DNA from: Erinaceus europaeus
Lineage: Eukaryota; Chordata; Mammalia; Eulipotyphla; Erinaceidae
Direction: 5' to 3'
DNA length: 64,000 nucleotides
Assembly (NCBI RefSeq): GCF_950295315.1
Contig: NC_080164.1
Coordinates: forward strand, 7,882,082 to 7,946,081
Shown: positions 9,996 through 20,707 of the stretch, in pieces
How positions within the stretch are numbered: the stretch's first letter is position 1
Layout of the letters: the number at the start of each line of letters is the position of its first letter
Program-made: the position numbers and the translations under genes
The notes under the pieces: model-generated
Told to the model about the DNA's origin: nothing
What the model saw: the letters and a program-made list of their open reading frames with translations, nothing else
Databases searched by the model: none

Positions 9996-10785
9996 AATAT
10001 ATTAGCCTATTGTAAATGTAAAATTATAATCATATATATGGAGAGAGAGAGAGAGAGGTGGTGGTGGGGGAATGGATGTTTCATGCAATGCAATAATGCC
10101 ATAACTGGAGACAAATTTACCTTTCTGCTGTAAATCAAATGGCATTTTGAATAGTGTCTTGCCACTAGTTAAAGAGAGACAGTACTACAATAAAAATAAT
10201 CCCTCAGGAGATCAACATTTTATGGGTAGTAGACACAGGAGGGAATCACACATAATAGGACACATGTTCATACTAAGCAAATAAGAGCAAAGAACAGAGT
10301 CTTGACAAAACTACTGGAAAAGAGAGTGGAATCTATGTAAAAGGTCCCAGGGATCTACAAAGAGGCCCTCAGGAGTCTGTAGCTGAGTGTGACCCAGTGT
10401 TTCTGAAAACTGAAATTCCAAGGGGTCTACACCAGCCTGGCTCAAAATAGACAACGCTGGGTGATTTGCTGTATGTGTCTTCTGTTGCTGTTGGAACAGC
10501 AACACACAGTTACTGACTAAAAACCGTCAAAGTGGATGAGTTTTCATTTCTGAAGGTCAGAAGGCTATGCATACACTGCATCAAATGGATGTGACTTTCA
10601 GCTCCTGTTCCATTCAGAGACTCTGGGAGAGAATCTCTTCCCTGTCTTTTTCTGGAGGCTAGCAGGGTCAGGACCCTGTGGTTGTAGTATAGAGGTCTCC
10701 ATTTTTTGATGTCTATAAACTGAATACTGATGCCAGATTTTAGAGACCACTGAATCCAGTAATCCTGGGGAGGTCATTGCTTCCT
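9996..10785. other. Single-copy DNA
   Basis: No repeat or gene recognised beyond a short GA tract near 10041-10057. Open frames on the minus strand are about 60 codons and unsupported. Confidence 0.55.
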
Positions 10786-10787
10786 TC

Positions 10788-10985
10788 ATTTAAAAAATTT
10801 GATAAGACAGAGAGAGGTTGAGATGGGAAGGCAGAGACAAAGAGAGAGAAGAGAGAGAGAGAAGTTTACAGAGATGATTTACTGCTTGTGAAGCTTCTGT
10901 CCTCCACATGGAGCCCAGGGCTTGGATTCTGGTCCTCACTATGGTAATATGTGTGCTCAACCAGGTAAGCCAGCAAGCTGCCTCC
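10788..10985 (-). mobile_element. Diverged S2-like SINE
   Basis: GA-rich middle, TTTACTGCTTGTGAAGCTTC, GGCTTGGATTCTGGTCC (B-box complement) and GTGTGCTCAACCAGG head complement. The left A-tail complement is degraded. Confidence 0.7.
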
Positions 10986-11142
10986 CTTACCCCCCACCAC
11001 CGCCGCCCCTGCCAGTCAGACCCCAGGCATTGGGATGTGGGCAGCTTTATGCCTGTCACATCATATTGAGAGATTGAAGAATAAAGCTATAGAATCATTC
11101 AAACAAATGTTCAAATGCTAAGTATGACATTAAATACACTAG

Positions 11143-11420
11143 AGTTGGAAGAGAGACAGGCTGGGAGTATGGTTCGACCTGTCAATGCCCATGTTCAGCC
11201 GGGAAGCAATTAGAGAAGCCAGACCTTCCACCTTCTGCATCCCACAATGACCTTGAGTCCATACTCCCAGAAGGTTAAAGAATAGGAAAGCTATCAAGGG
11301 AGGGGATGGGATACAGAATTCTGGTGGTGGGAACTGTGTGGGGTTGGACCACTCTTATCCTATGGTTTTATCAGTGCTTCCTTTTTATAAATAAAAAATA
11401 TAAAAAATAATAAAAAGAAT
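11143..11420 (+). mobile_element. RF-A retroposon, 5'-truncated
   Basis: Starts in GAAGAGAGACAGGCTGGGAG and runs to GGTGGTGGGAACTGTGTGG, CCTATGGTTTTATCAGTGC and TTTTTATAAATAAAAAATA. This is the TTTATAAATAAA-ending subfamily, unlike the TTATTAAATCAAT-ending copies at 3.4, 8.3 and 29.6 kb. Confidence 0.85.
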
Positions 11421-11429
11421 TAGAAGAAA

Positions 11430-11812
11430 TTTTCAGCATATTAGAAATAGATATAGTCTCTTTAAAAAATAAAATAATAGCTATGGAGAGAGTATGCTCT
11501 GTGATGGAATGACTGACAGCAATACTTCAAAGACAGGAAGACAAGGATTCTATTAAATCATTCATTAGTCATGTTTTGGTTGCCTGAGCCACAACTAAGT
11601 AATATAATAATGTAAGGAAAAAAATAATAAGTAGGGGAAGAGGTTTAAAAAATATGGACCAAACCGTCATTATTTTCAGGAGATATTATTGTTTTCATGA
11701 AATATTTACACAGTGATAAGAAAATTTTTAAAACTAATCATTGAGGTTAACACTGTTATGTAGTATAACACTGATAAATAAAAGTCGAGTATCTTATACA
11801 CCAGCCCACATT
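11430..11812. other. AT-rich single-copy DNA
   Basis: No recognised repeat, gene or motif. Confidence 0.5.
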
Positions 11813-11814
11813 TA

Positions 11815-12100
11815 TTAATTTTTAATTTTATTGCCACCAGGGTTATCTTGGTAGCAACATGATGCCACCAACACTCATAGAAGTCATTTTTCCCAATGTA
11901 TTTATTTATTTATGATAGATGCAGACAAAATAGGGAAGGAGAGGAGGGGTATGGAGAAAGAGAGATGCCCACAACCTGCTCCAGCATTCATGAAGCTTCC
12001 CCTCTGCAAATGGAGACCGGGGGCTTAAAGCCTAGGCCCTTAAACAAGGTGATATCATGTATTTTCCTATTTGTGCCACTGTCCAACCTGACTAGTGGAC
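11815..12100 (-). mobile_element. Extended S2/S1-type SINE, diverged
   Basis: The left end has the complement of the 3' module (TTGCCACCAGGGTTATCTTGG), then TTTATTTATTTATGATAGATG, a GA-rich middle, CCTCTGCAAATGGAGACCGG core and GCCACTGTCCAACCTGAC head complement. An old copy with the extra module. Confidence 0.65.
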
Positions 12101-12407
12101 ACTTTTTAAAAATGTGATTTTATTAAAATAGAACTTAGGAAATGTATAAAACTTAGAATTAAATTCATTTAAATCTGGGTGTGCTGTGTTTGAAAAAGTA
12201 TAGAACATTTCTGATAGACAGTTTCAAAACTGCTAAATACTTTCAGAAACATATGCTCTTGAATAGAATATTCTGATATTCAAATTTCAAAATCTGAACA
12301 TGTGCTTATCAGATAATTAGTAATTCTTCTATACATCCAACACCAGTTTCATAAAAATCTCAGCTGGATTTCGTTGTGCTTATTTTGAACTTATGTGAAA
12401 AAAGAGA

Positions 12408-12641
12408 GAAGGGGGCCAGGAGGTGGCACACCTGGTTGAGTGCACATGTTACAATGTTCAAGGACCCAGGTTCCAGCCCCCCGGGTCCCCACCTGCAGGG
12501 GGAAAACTTTGCAAGTGGTGAAGCAGGGCTGAAGGTCTCTCTCTCTGTCTCTTTCCTTTTTCTACCACCCCCTTCCCTCTCTATTTCTGGCTGTCTCTAT
12601 CCAATAAATAAATAAATAAGCTTTAAAAAAAAAAAAAGAAA
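12408..12641 (+). mobile_element. S2 SINE
   Basis: Clear forward S2: GGGGGCCAGGAGGTGGCAC, GAGTGCACATGTTACAATG, CACCTGCAGGGGGAAAAC, TCTCTATCCAATAAATAAAT and an A-run. GAAAAAAGAGA at 12397-12407 recurs at 12642-12652 as target duplication. Confidence 0.9.
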
Positions 12642-12654
12642 GAAAAAAGAGACA

Positions 12655-13170
12655 AGATTGTTGGAAGAAGTGTGAACTGAAGATTTTTTTTTTCTGTAAA
12701 ATATCACTAAGTCTTACGAAGTTGTAAAGGGTGTCACTGAATTAGGAATAAAGGAACTAGATCAGTGGCATTCGTGAAAAGGGTACATGAGGGAGACAGA
12801 CAAAGAGGGAAAGAGGGAGAGGAAGAGCGGGAACCCCGATTTTCTGGCCCTCCTACTTTTAAAGAAAGTTTCAGGATGCTGAGACAGATCTTGAGGGCAT
12901 TTAAATGAGCCTTTGTCTCCAGGTGCAAACATCTTCATTTAGATGGGCATTGGGAGAGGGGTACTGGACCCTTGGTGGTTGATGTAGGTGTGTAAAAACA
13001 CTCCCCCAGGAGTGGTGAAGTTGCCTCCCTAACACATGCGCATCTTGTAAACCAGTAGAACTCAGTATTTTTCTTTTTTTAGAGAATAGATGAAATTACC
13101 TCAAAAAGTTCTCTACATTTTATGTTTATGATTCTATTTCCTTTTTGTTTCCTTAGAACATTAGAGTTTC
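12655..13170. other. Single-copy DNA
   Basis: No gene or repeat recognised apart from a GA-rich patch near 12788-12830. Confidence 0.5.
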
Positions 13171-13176
13171 TTTCCT

Positions 13177-13305
13177 ACTCCACCTGCAGGGGAAGCTTCA
13201 TGAGTAATGTAGCATTGCTGTGGCGGTCTCTCTTTCTCTCTCCCTCTCTGTCTCCTTCTCCTCTTCTTCTCAATTTACCTTTAGCTTATCAAATAAAAAA
13301 AATGG
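13177..13305 (+). mobile_element. 5'-truncated S2 SINE
   Basis: Only the 3' half is present: CTCCACCTGCAGGGGAAGC, TTCATGAGTAATG, a CT-rich run, and TATCAAATAAAAAAAATGG. The tRNA-like head is absent. Confidence 0.7.
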
Positions 13306-13368
13306 CTGCCAAAATAAGAGAAAATAAAAGAGATTTTCTTTCTTGTTTGTTTTGTGGCATTAGAGTCT

Positions 13369-13852
13369 TTTAAAAATATTTTTTATTATTTTAATTTATT
13401 TATTAAAAGGAAACGTTGAAAAAAACCATAGGATAAGAAGGGCACAACCCCACACAATTCCCACCACCAGAACTCCTTGTCCCCTCCCCTCCCCTGGTAG
13501 CTTTCCTATTGTTTAACCATCTGGGAGTATGGACCCAAGGTCACTGTGGGATGCAGAAGCTGGAAGGTCTGGCTTCTGTAATTGCTGTGAACATGAGAGT
13601 TGACAGGTGGATCCATTCTCCCAGCCTGTCTCTCTCTTTCCCTAGTGGAGCAGGGTTCTGGGCAATCAGAAGTCCAGGACACATTGGTGGGGTCGTCTGT
13701 CCAGGGAAGTCTGGTCGGCATCATGCTAACATCTGGAACCTGGTGGCAGAAAAGAGAGTTAACATATAAAGGCAAACAAGTTGTTGACTAATCATGAACC
13801 TAAAGGCTGGAATAGTGCAGATGAAGAGTTGGCGGGGGGTGGGGTGGGGTAC
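13369..13852 (-). mobile_element. RF-A retroposon, 5'-truncated
   Basis: Reverse copy: A-tail complement TTTATTATTTTAATTTATTT, CACACAATTCCCACCACCAG, TGGGAGTATGGACCC, then CATATAAAGGCAAACAAG and GGCTGGAATAGTGCAG. TAGAGTCT at 13361-13368 recurs at 13853-13860, a plausible short target duplication. Confidence 0.85.
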
Positions 13853-13876
13853 TAGAGTCTCAAGCATACCCTAGTT

Positions 13877-14062
13877 TAATTTTTTTAAACTGATTATTTA
13901 GAGATAGAGAAACATACATAGAAAGAAAGGAGAGAGATAGCAGCACTGCACCACCATCTGTGGAATGCCTTCTGTGGTGTTCCTGTGTGACACCAGGGCT
14001 TGAACCCAGGGTCTGGCCCATGGCCAGGCACAAGCTCTACCAGAGGAACCTTCTCCCGGACT
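13877..14062 (-). mobile_element. tRNA-derived SINE, subfamily unclear
   Basis: A T-rich left end and GA-rich middle lead into GCAGCACTGCACCACCATC, GCTTGAACCCAGGGTCTGG (B-box complement) and GCACAAGCTCTACCAGAGGA (A-box complement). It resembles the local SINEs in layout but not closely in sequence. Confidence 0.6.
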
Positions 14063-14069
14063 CAGAAAG

Positions 14070-14735
14070 ATTTTCACATACAGTTGTTCCTTGACTGTGT
14101 TCATTCTCCTCTCATGCATTCTGAAAACTCGCCTTTGCTTTATGTGTTCAGCACAATGCAGAGAGACATAAACTCCCACAGGCAAGCTAGATGTTCCTAG
14201 TGTCTCTTTGAAGATGACTCCACAGCGCCTGGCACCTCTGTCAGTGAGCCATAGGCTCTTCATTGTTCTGTAGAATTTGGAGTCATGGCTGTGATCTGTC
14301 CTTTTAATTTCCTTGTGATCTTTGAGCAGTGAGTGGAAGAGAAGTAAAAATGAATGGGATGGGAGGATGGCTAGAGGAACTAACTGAATTACAGCCTCAC
14401 CTCAGCTGTGAGCCTTTAATCTATTGATCCAGGGTCTTCAGATAATGAGGCATCGAGTTAAGAACATGCAAATTAAATTGCTGCTTGGGTTTGAGCCTCT
14501 GTGCTTTGGAGTTGATTCCAGGAATCATTATTCTCAACAGCTGTGACTTTTGCCTTTGTTAATTATTTATAGACTGAATTTAGCTCATTTTACTTTTCAG
14601 AAAGAAAGTTCTCTGAAATGCAGTAGCTACAGAGACAGGAAAAGACCCTGGCAGCGTTTCTGGGATCAGAAGGTGGGCTTTGCTGCCCTCTGCTGTTAAA
14701 CAGGACAATGTTCTAGCTAGAAGGATGACAAAAAT
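14070..14735. other. Single-copy DNA
   Basis: No recognised repeat or gene. A minus-strand open frame of 121 codons (13898-14263) spans the SINE boundary and is not credible as a gene. Confidence 0.5.
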
Positions 14736-15262
14736 GGCCAGAAAGCTGGATCAGGGAAGAGAGTAGCTCCCAAATATGGGGAAGGGGTATAAGCATTGTT
14801 GACTGTAAACCTCATCGATTTGATGTGATCCAGGGCCCTTATTCAGCTTAGGAGCCTATGTGACCTCTGCATCCCTGTAGATCTGAGCTCACATTCTGTG
14901 GTCATGAGTAGGAACATTCCAAGCTGCCCCCATATCAGGACCCATCTTCCTCAAGTGTAGCATAAAATATGTTGTCCATCCTCCCTTCGGGGGATGGAAC
15001 ATTCTCTATTGTTGTTGATCCAAGTTGAGGGCAAGTCCTATATGGGCCCACAAAGGGGTCTGTTTAGTTGTTCCTGATAGACATGAGCTCTGATTGCCCC
15101 ACCCCACTAGGGAAAGAGAGAGACAGGCTGAGAGTATGGATCAACCTGTCAACACCCATGTTCAGCAGGGAAGCAATTACAGAAGCCAGACGTTCCACCT
15201 TCTCCATCCCACAATGACCTTCGGTCCATACTCGCAGAGGGATGAAGAATAGGAAAGCTGGG
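14736..15262 (+). mobile_element. RF-A with inverted 5' part
   Basis: 14736-15085 is RF-A in reverse (AGAAAGCTGGATCAGGGAAG, CTGAGCTCACATTCTGTGG, GTTGTTCCTGATAGACATG). 15100-15262 is RF-A forward (CCACTAGGGAAAGAGAGAGA, AGCAATTACAGAAGCCAGAC, GATGAAGAATAGGAAAGC). The order fits a twin-primed 5' inversion of a forward insertion. The expected 3' end is missing because an S1 follows at once. Confidence 0.8.
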
Positions 15263-15522
15263 AGTTGGGCATAGAGCAGAGAATAACGAGCACTTGGCCA
15301 GAAGTGCAAGGACCTGAGTAAAGATCCTGATTAGAGCGACTGGCTGGCTCCCCACCTGTACAGAGTCACTTCACAGGAGGTGAAGCAGGTCTGCAGGTGT
15401 CTATCTTTCTCTCTCCCTCTCCGTCTTCCCTTCCTCTCTCCATTCCTTTCTGTTCTATCCAACAATGACGACATCATCAACAACAAGAATAATAACTAAA
15501 ACAACAAGGGCAACAAAAAGGG
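15263..15522 (+). mobile_element. S1 SINE
   Basis: Head GGGAGTTGGGCATAGAGCAG, core CCCCACCTGTACAGAGTCAC, GTGAAGCAGGTCTGCAGGTG and tail AACAAGGGCAACAAAAAGGG. The head is diverged. It directly truncates the RF-A copy to its left; no clear duplication is seen. Confidence 0.85.
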
Positions 15523-15529
15523 AATTTCT

Positions 15530-16020
15530 GAAAGGCTCCAGGGACTGAAACAGGTGCTAGATAAGAAGTCTTGTAGATAAATAAATAGAAGTTTTGCTTG
15601 ACAGAAAGTACCTCCCGTTTAAGAAAGCTCCAGGGTGGGAACTAATAATTACATAATGCTTCCGCAAAAGACTTTCATGGTTCTGCAAAAGAATTTCCTG
15701 TCTTAAGATTCTATGAAAACTCAGAAGACCAGAAGAAAACTGCAATCACAAAAAAGCTACAGTCTTGATGTTAAGGGGAAACAACAGGTAAGTCTCATTG
15801 TATGTGTGGACACACATGTATGCTCCCAACTGTCAACCAAAGTTCACCTATTTATGTCTATATTTATATATTGAACCAGTGTAAGTATCTGTGTGCTTGG
15901 CTCTGGATGTACAGGTCACATTTGTATGAGTGTATCTATATTTCTGTCCCATCTACATGCTTAGCAATTTTTTTTTAATTTTTTAAATTTATTTTCCCTC
16001 TTTTTTTGTGAATTATTTTT
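15530..16020. other. Single-copy DNA
   Basis: No gene or repeat recognised; T-rich toward the right end. Confidence 0.5.
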
Positions 16021-16021
16021 A

Positions 16022-16070
16022 ATATTTATTTATTCATTCCCTTTTGTTGCCCTTGTTGTTTTATTGTTTT
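16022..16070 (-). mobile_element. S1 tail remnant
   Basis: ATTCCCTTTTGTTGCCCTTG followed by TTGTTTTATTG is the complement of an S1 tail. The rest of that SINE is absent, and the RF-A tail follows directly. Confidence 0.7.
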
Positions 16071-16540
16071 TTTTTAAATTTTTTTATTTAAGAAAGGATT
16101 AATTAACAAAACCATAGGGTAGGAGGGGTACAACTCCACACAATTCCCACCGCCCAATCTCCATATCCCACCCCCTCCCCCGATAGCTTTCCCATTCTCT
16201 ATCCCTCTGGGAGCATGGACCCAGGGTCATTGTGGGTTGCAGAAGGTAAAAGGTCTGGCTTCTGTAATTGCTTCCCCGCTGAACATGGGCGTTGACTGGT
16301 CGGTCCATACTCCCAGTCTGCCTCTCTCTTTCCCTAGTAGGGTGGGTCTCTGGGGAAGCTGAGCTCCAGGACATATTGGCGGGGTCTTCAATCCAGGGAA
16401 GTCTGACCGGCATCCTGATGACACCTGGAACCTGGTGACTGAAAAGAGAGTTAACATACAAAGCCAAACAAATTGTTGAGCAATCATGGACCCAAAGCTT
16501 GGAAAAGTGGAGAGGAAGTATTAGGGAGGTACTCACTGCA
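16071..16540 (-). mobile_element. RF-A retroposon, divergent subfamily
   Basis: Reverse copy from poly-T and AATTAACAAAACCATAGGG through CACACAATTCCCACCGCCC to GCCAAACAAATTGTTGAGC. Beyond this its 5' part reads AAGCTTGGAAAAGTGGAGAG and CTCACTGCAAACTCTAGTG, unlike other copies, and runs into L1 3'UTR-like sequence in the same sense. A 145-codon frame (16099-16536) is open across it; see findings. Confidence 0.8.
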
Positions 16541-16735
16541 AACTCTAGTGTACTTCTGCTTTCTTACTTTGGTGCCATACTCCAAACTCAGTCAATTTCT
16601 GCTTTGCGTTTCTACTTCTTTTTTTTTTTTACATGCATAACATTCCCCAGATTCCCATTTAACAATACAATCCATGAAAAATGATGAATTAAATAGTGGG
16701 GGTTGTATTGTTAAATGGGAATCTGGGGAATATTT
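16541..16735. mobile_element. Rearranged L1 3'UTR pieces with perfect palindrome
   Basis: CTTACTTTGGTGCCATACTC and ACATGCATAACATTCCCCAG match the 3'UTR of the L1 at 21.4-21.5 kb, but their order is changed. The 29 bases at 16642-16670 are the exact reverse complement of 16703-16731, with a 32-base spacer. This indicates two L1 3' ends in opposite orientation. Confidence 0.75.
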
Positions 16736-16985
16736 TCCCTCTTGTTACCCTTGTTGGTTTTTATTGTTGTTGTTGTCTTTGTTAAATAGGACAGAGAGAA
16801 ATGGAGAGAGGAGGGGAAGGCAGAGAGGGGGAGAGAAAGACAGACACCTGTAGACCTGATTCACCACTTGTGAAGTGACTCCCCTGCAGGTGGGGAGCCA
16901 GGGGGCTTGAACCAGTATCCTTAGCTGGTCCTTGTGCTTTGCGCCACCTGCGCTTAACCTGCTGTGCTACCTCCCAACTCCTACC
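16736..16985 (-). mobile_element. S1 SINE
   Basis: Reverse S1: TTGTTACCCTTGTTGG tail complement, GGACAGAGAGAAATGGAGAG, core CCCCTGCAGGTGGGGAGCC, head complement CGCTTAACCTGCTGTGCTAC. It lies immediately next to the palindrome arm. Confidence 0.85.
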
Positions 16986-16989
16986 TTTC

Positions 16990-17810
16990 CCAGTTTTACA
17001 CATAACAGTTCAACCCCCAAATGTAAGTTATTTTTAGTAAATGTGCTACTTTACTGATGAAAGGGAAGAGGTTAAACTAGTGCCAGCTTTCTCTTTCCCA
17101 CTGTCCTGTCTGTGTGTCTCTGCCTGCAATGTTGACATGATTCTAAGAGCCATTTCGGTGTGCTAGTGAAAGTCCTGTGATGAAACTGCTAGAACATAAG
17201 TAGAGAGCAAGACATGGAACCCTCAAGGGAGGCCACCTGGGAGGCTGGCTGCTTTACTGTGTGTCACTCATGTGATATATGATGACAAAAAAGAAAAAAG
17301 AAAAAAGGAAGGAAGGAAGGAATGAAGGGAGGAAGGGAGGAAGGAAAGAAAAAAGAACCATGGGGTGAGGAGAAAGATGCTCTTTCTGGTAATATCATAT
17401 ACTATATACACAATGACCATTTCAAGAAAAAAATAATTTGGAATTGTATTAAATATGTTAAAAACAAAGATTTTTGTCTATAATCTCGTGCTTGACTTTG
17501 ATAAATGCTTATCTTTTATTTAACAGGAATCTTCCAAAATCCCATGAATTTTCTATTCTCTTGGCTGCATGTGGTTCAGGAAGCAGGAAATACATCCAAA
17601 GGCAATTCAAGGAAGTCATCTGTAACACTTTGATTTAAGATAAGTGTAAATATTTGGCCATTCATATAGCCAAAGTATGTTTCTTTTATGTATTAGGCTT
17701 AAATTCCATAGTTTCTGTCTCAAGGCTCTAAAAACTCAAAATTCCCTGAGTCTTAGAGCAATGGGGGCATCTTTTTTTTTTTTCTTTATTTTTTTTTCTG
17801 TTCTCCCTGG
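16990..17810. other. Single-copy DNA with a (GGAA)n patch
   Basis: No gene seen. An A-rich then GGAA-rich run occupies about 17287-17350. T-rich sequence near 17773-17797 precedes the next RF-A. Confidence 0.55.
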
Positions 17811-17814
17811 TCTA

Positions 17815-18797
17815 CATTTTTTTAAAATTTTTATTTATAAAAAGTAAACACTGACAAAAACCATAGGATAATAGGGTACAACTCCACACAGTTCTCACCA
17901 CCAGGACTCTGTATCCCATCCCCTCCCTTGATAGCTTTCCTATTCTTTATCCTTCTGGGAGTATGGACCCAGGGTCATTATGGAGTGCAGAAGGCTGAAG
18001 GTCTGACTTCTGTAATTGCTTCCCTGCTGTACATGAGTGTTGGCAGGTGGATCCATATTCCCAGCCTGTCTCTCTCCTTCCCTAGTGGGGCAGGGCCCTG
18101 GGGAAGCAGGGCTCCAGGACACATTCGTGGGGTTGTCTGTCCTTGGAAGTCAAGTTGACATCATGTTAGCATCTGGAACCTGGTGGCTGAAAAAAGAGTT
18201 AACATATAAAGCCAAACAAGTTGTTGACTAATCATGAAACTAAAGGCTGGAATAATTCAGATGAAGAGTTGGGGGCTTTCCATTTTGTAGATAGTTTGTA
18301 GTCCTATTTTAGTTATATTCCAAAGAATCCATGATTATACTAGTTTTTTTTTCCTCCTGAGCGTGGCATCTGATATGTAAGTGGATCTAAGTTATTGTCT
18401 GGGGATATGATGTCATGGCTTGAAAAAGGACCAGAAAGCTGGATCAGGGAAGATAGCAGCTCCCTAATATGGGAAAGGGGTATAAACATTGTTGACTGTA
18501 AACCACATCTATTTGGTGTGATCTGGGGCCCATATTCAGCTGAGGAGCCTATGTGACCTCTGCATCCCTGTAGATCTGAGCTCACATTCTGTGGTCATGA
18601 GTAGGAACACTCCAAGCTGCCCCCATATCAGGATCCATCTTCCTCAGGTGTAGCATAGAGTATGTTGTCCATCCTCCCTTTGGAGGATGGAACATTCTCT
18701 ACTATTGTTGATCGACGTTGAGGGAAAGGTCCTATGGGGGCCCACAAAGGGGTCTATTGTATTGTTCCTGATAGAGATGACCAGTAACAATGGAGAG
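17815..18797 (-). mobile_element. RF-A retroposon, long copy
   Basis: About 980 bases in reverse, collinear with 2260-3427 of the longest copy: poly-A complement, CACACAGTTCTCACCACCAG, TGGGAGTATGGACCC, ATATAAAGCCAAACAAG, GAAAGCTGGATCAGGGAAG, CTGAGCTCACATTCTGTGG and CCTGATAGAGATGACCAGT. It confirms that the region upstream of the usual truncation points belongs to the family. Confidence 0.85.
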
Positions 18798-18804
18798 AGC
18801 AATT

Positions 18805-19010
18805 TACTCTTTATTGGGGGAAATAATGGTTTTATGTTCACAGTAAAATACAGTAGATGGGATGTATGTTGCATTTCTCAGTTTTCCACGTAACACTGAC
18901 CCCCCCACACACCTAGGTCCTTCTCCCCATCGTGCTCTAGGAACTGAACCCACCCACCCCCCACAAGCCCCAGAGTTTTTTACTTTGGTGCAATATACCG
19001 AGAATACAAT
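18805..19010 (-). mobile_element. L1 3'UTR fragment
   Basis: TTTATTGGGGGAAATAATGG, CCACACACCTAGGTCCTTCT and AGAGTTTTTTACTTTGGTGC parallel 21354-21525 of the main L1. Diverged and lacking any ORF2. Confidence 0.7.
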
Positions 19011-19205
19011 GTATTTCAATTTAAGTCACCTCTAACTACACTGGATGAACAAGAAGACATAGTATCATTCCATAACAATGTAAATAATAACATTAAACTG
19101 CATAACCTTTCCTTTTAGCCATAAACATGATTTGCATATATTCATGCCTGGTCTTTTGTCAGTTCCTGACAAAGTTTTAAGGTTAGAGCTTTAAAAGTTT
19201 AAATG

Positions 19206-19460
19206 GTTCAGCGCACATGTTACAATGAGCAAGGACCCAGGTTTGAGCCCCCCGTCTCCACCTGTGGCAGGGAGTAGAGTAGTGGGTGGGGGTGCGGGGA
19301 AGCTTTGTGAGTGGTTAAGCAGTGCTACAGGTGTCTCTCTGTCTCTCTCCTCTGTCTTTCCCCACCTTCTTGATTTCTGGCTGTCTCTATCCAATAAATA
19401 AAGACAAAAATAAAATAAAAAGGGAGAAGTCGCAGACTCCAGGTGGAAACAAAAATAAAA
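19206..19460 (+). mobile_element. S2 SINE with short 3' extension
   Basis: Head truncated to GTTCAGCGCACATGTTACAA, B box AGGTTTGAGCCCC, CTGTCTCTATCCAATAAATA and a second A-rich tail. TAAAAGTTTAAATG at 19192-19205 recurs exactly at 19461-19474. Confidence 0.9.
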
Positions 19461-19474
19461 TAAAAGTTTAAATG

Positions 19475-20325
19475 TGTTCATTGTTATTCTTAGTAGATCT
19501 GTCAATGAAGATATCTTGGAAAACACCTGTCAGTACACGGGCTGGTTGCTGAGGAAGCTCACATACACAGAAGACTGGGGCTTCTACCGACCCCTCGTGA
19601 CCATGTGATGAGTTAATCATCCAGGCCTGTGTGACAAAGTGTCCATACAAGTGCAAAAGAGAGCTATCTGGGATGATGAGTACGTGGAGATCTGGAGAGA
19701 ATAGCATGCTTGGCTGAGGGCATTGAAGCTTCCTACCATTGGGCCAGACTTGAAGCTCTTGGGTAATTTTCTATCTGCTAGTAAGTATCCTTGCTAATGA
19801 ATTGGTGATCTAGTGAGTAAGTGGATTTCCCAGTGTGCCAATCTAGCAAACTGATTAAGCCTGAGGAGGGTGTCCTGGGTCCTTCAGATTTATAGTGAGT
19901 TGGTCAGAAGTAAAGTAAATACCACAGTGTGTGGTGGGTATCTGAGAAATCTGAGAAGGGGTTGGGATACTGAACCTTCACTTGCAGAATCTGATGCTAC
20001 CACCTGGCATGTCATGGTGAAACTGAATGGAATTCTCTGACATTCTTTTAATGTGCAAGAACATTAATGTGGTGTGGGCAGATATACCACCTTCCACGTT
20101 GTGACTGAGCTTCATGGCACCACTAATGCAGTTTCAATTAAGATCACTCCCTTGCATCTGAGAAGCACGGTTTTGTGCTTAATTCAGTTAAATGAAGAAA
20201 AGGAAGCCTACATCACAGATATAGACAGCAAGGAAACATGCCTACCGAATATTGTAATATTAGTGTTGGGAGGCTGGGAGGTGACTGGGGTTCTCCTTTT
20301 GGTGGAAAAAATATGTAGGAAACCA
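19475..20325. other. Unrecognised, possibly a decayed retrocopy
   Basis: No repeat I recognise. Translated pieces look protein-like, for example LRKLTYTEDWGFYRPLVT near 19545-19600 and a 163-codon frame from 20074 whose second half runs into an S2. Frames are broken and I cannot name a parent gene. A chance effect is equally possible. Confidence 0.3.
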
Positions 20326-20329
20326 GTAA

Positions 20330-20620
20330 GGACTGGACATCAGGAGGTGACACACAGGGTTAAGCTCACAAAGTACAAAGCTCAAGGACTCATTCAAGGA
20401 TCCCTGGTCAAGCCTCCAGTTCCGGCAGGGGGTCACTTCACAGGCAGTGAAGAAGATCTGCAGGTGTCTTTCTCTCATTCCCCCTCTTTATCTCCGCCTC
20501 TCTCTCAATGTCTCTCTTTCCTATCCAATAAAACAGGGAGAAAAAAAAGACCACAAGAGCAGTGAAATCGTAGTGCATGCATAGAGCCCCAGCGATAACC
20601 CTAGAGGAAAAAAAAATTAG
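20330..20620 (+). mobile_element. S2/S1-type SINE with 3' module
   Basis: ACATCAGGAGGTGACACACAG head, GGTCACTTCACAGGCAGTG, CTTTCCTATCCAATAAAAC, then the extra 3' module AGAGCCCCAGCGATAACCCT and a final A-run. The module shows that the extended tail is part of a SINE lineage here. Confidence 0.8.
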
Positions 20621-20707
20621 TAAAGACCTTCAAAAGCTAAAGAACACTACCAAAATATTTTCTTGATTGCTATTCATTGGAGACGATACACCAGGATATT
20701 AAACTAT

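Noticed and set aside
20074..20565. Plus-strand frame of 163 codons
   Set aside because: The second half is S2 SINE sequence. The first half is reported only as part of an uncertain retrocopy finding, not as a gene.
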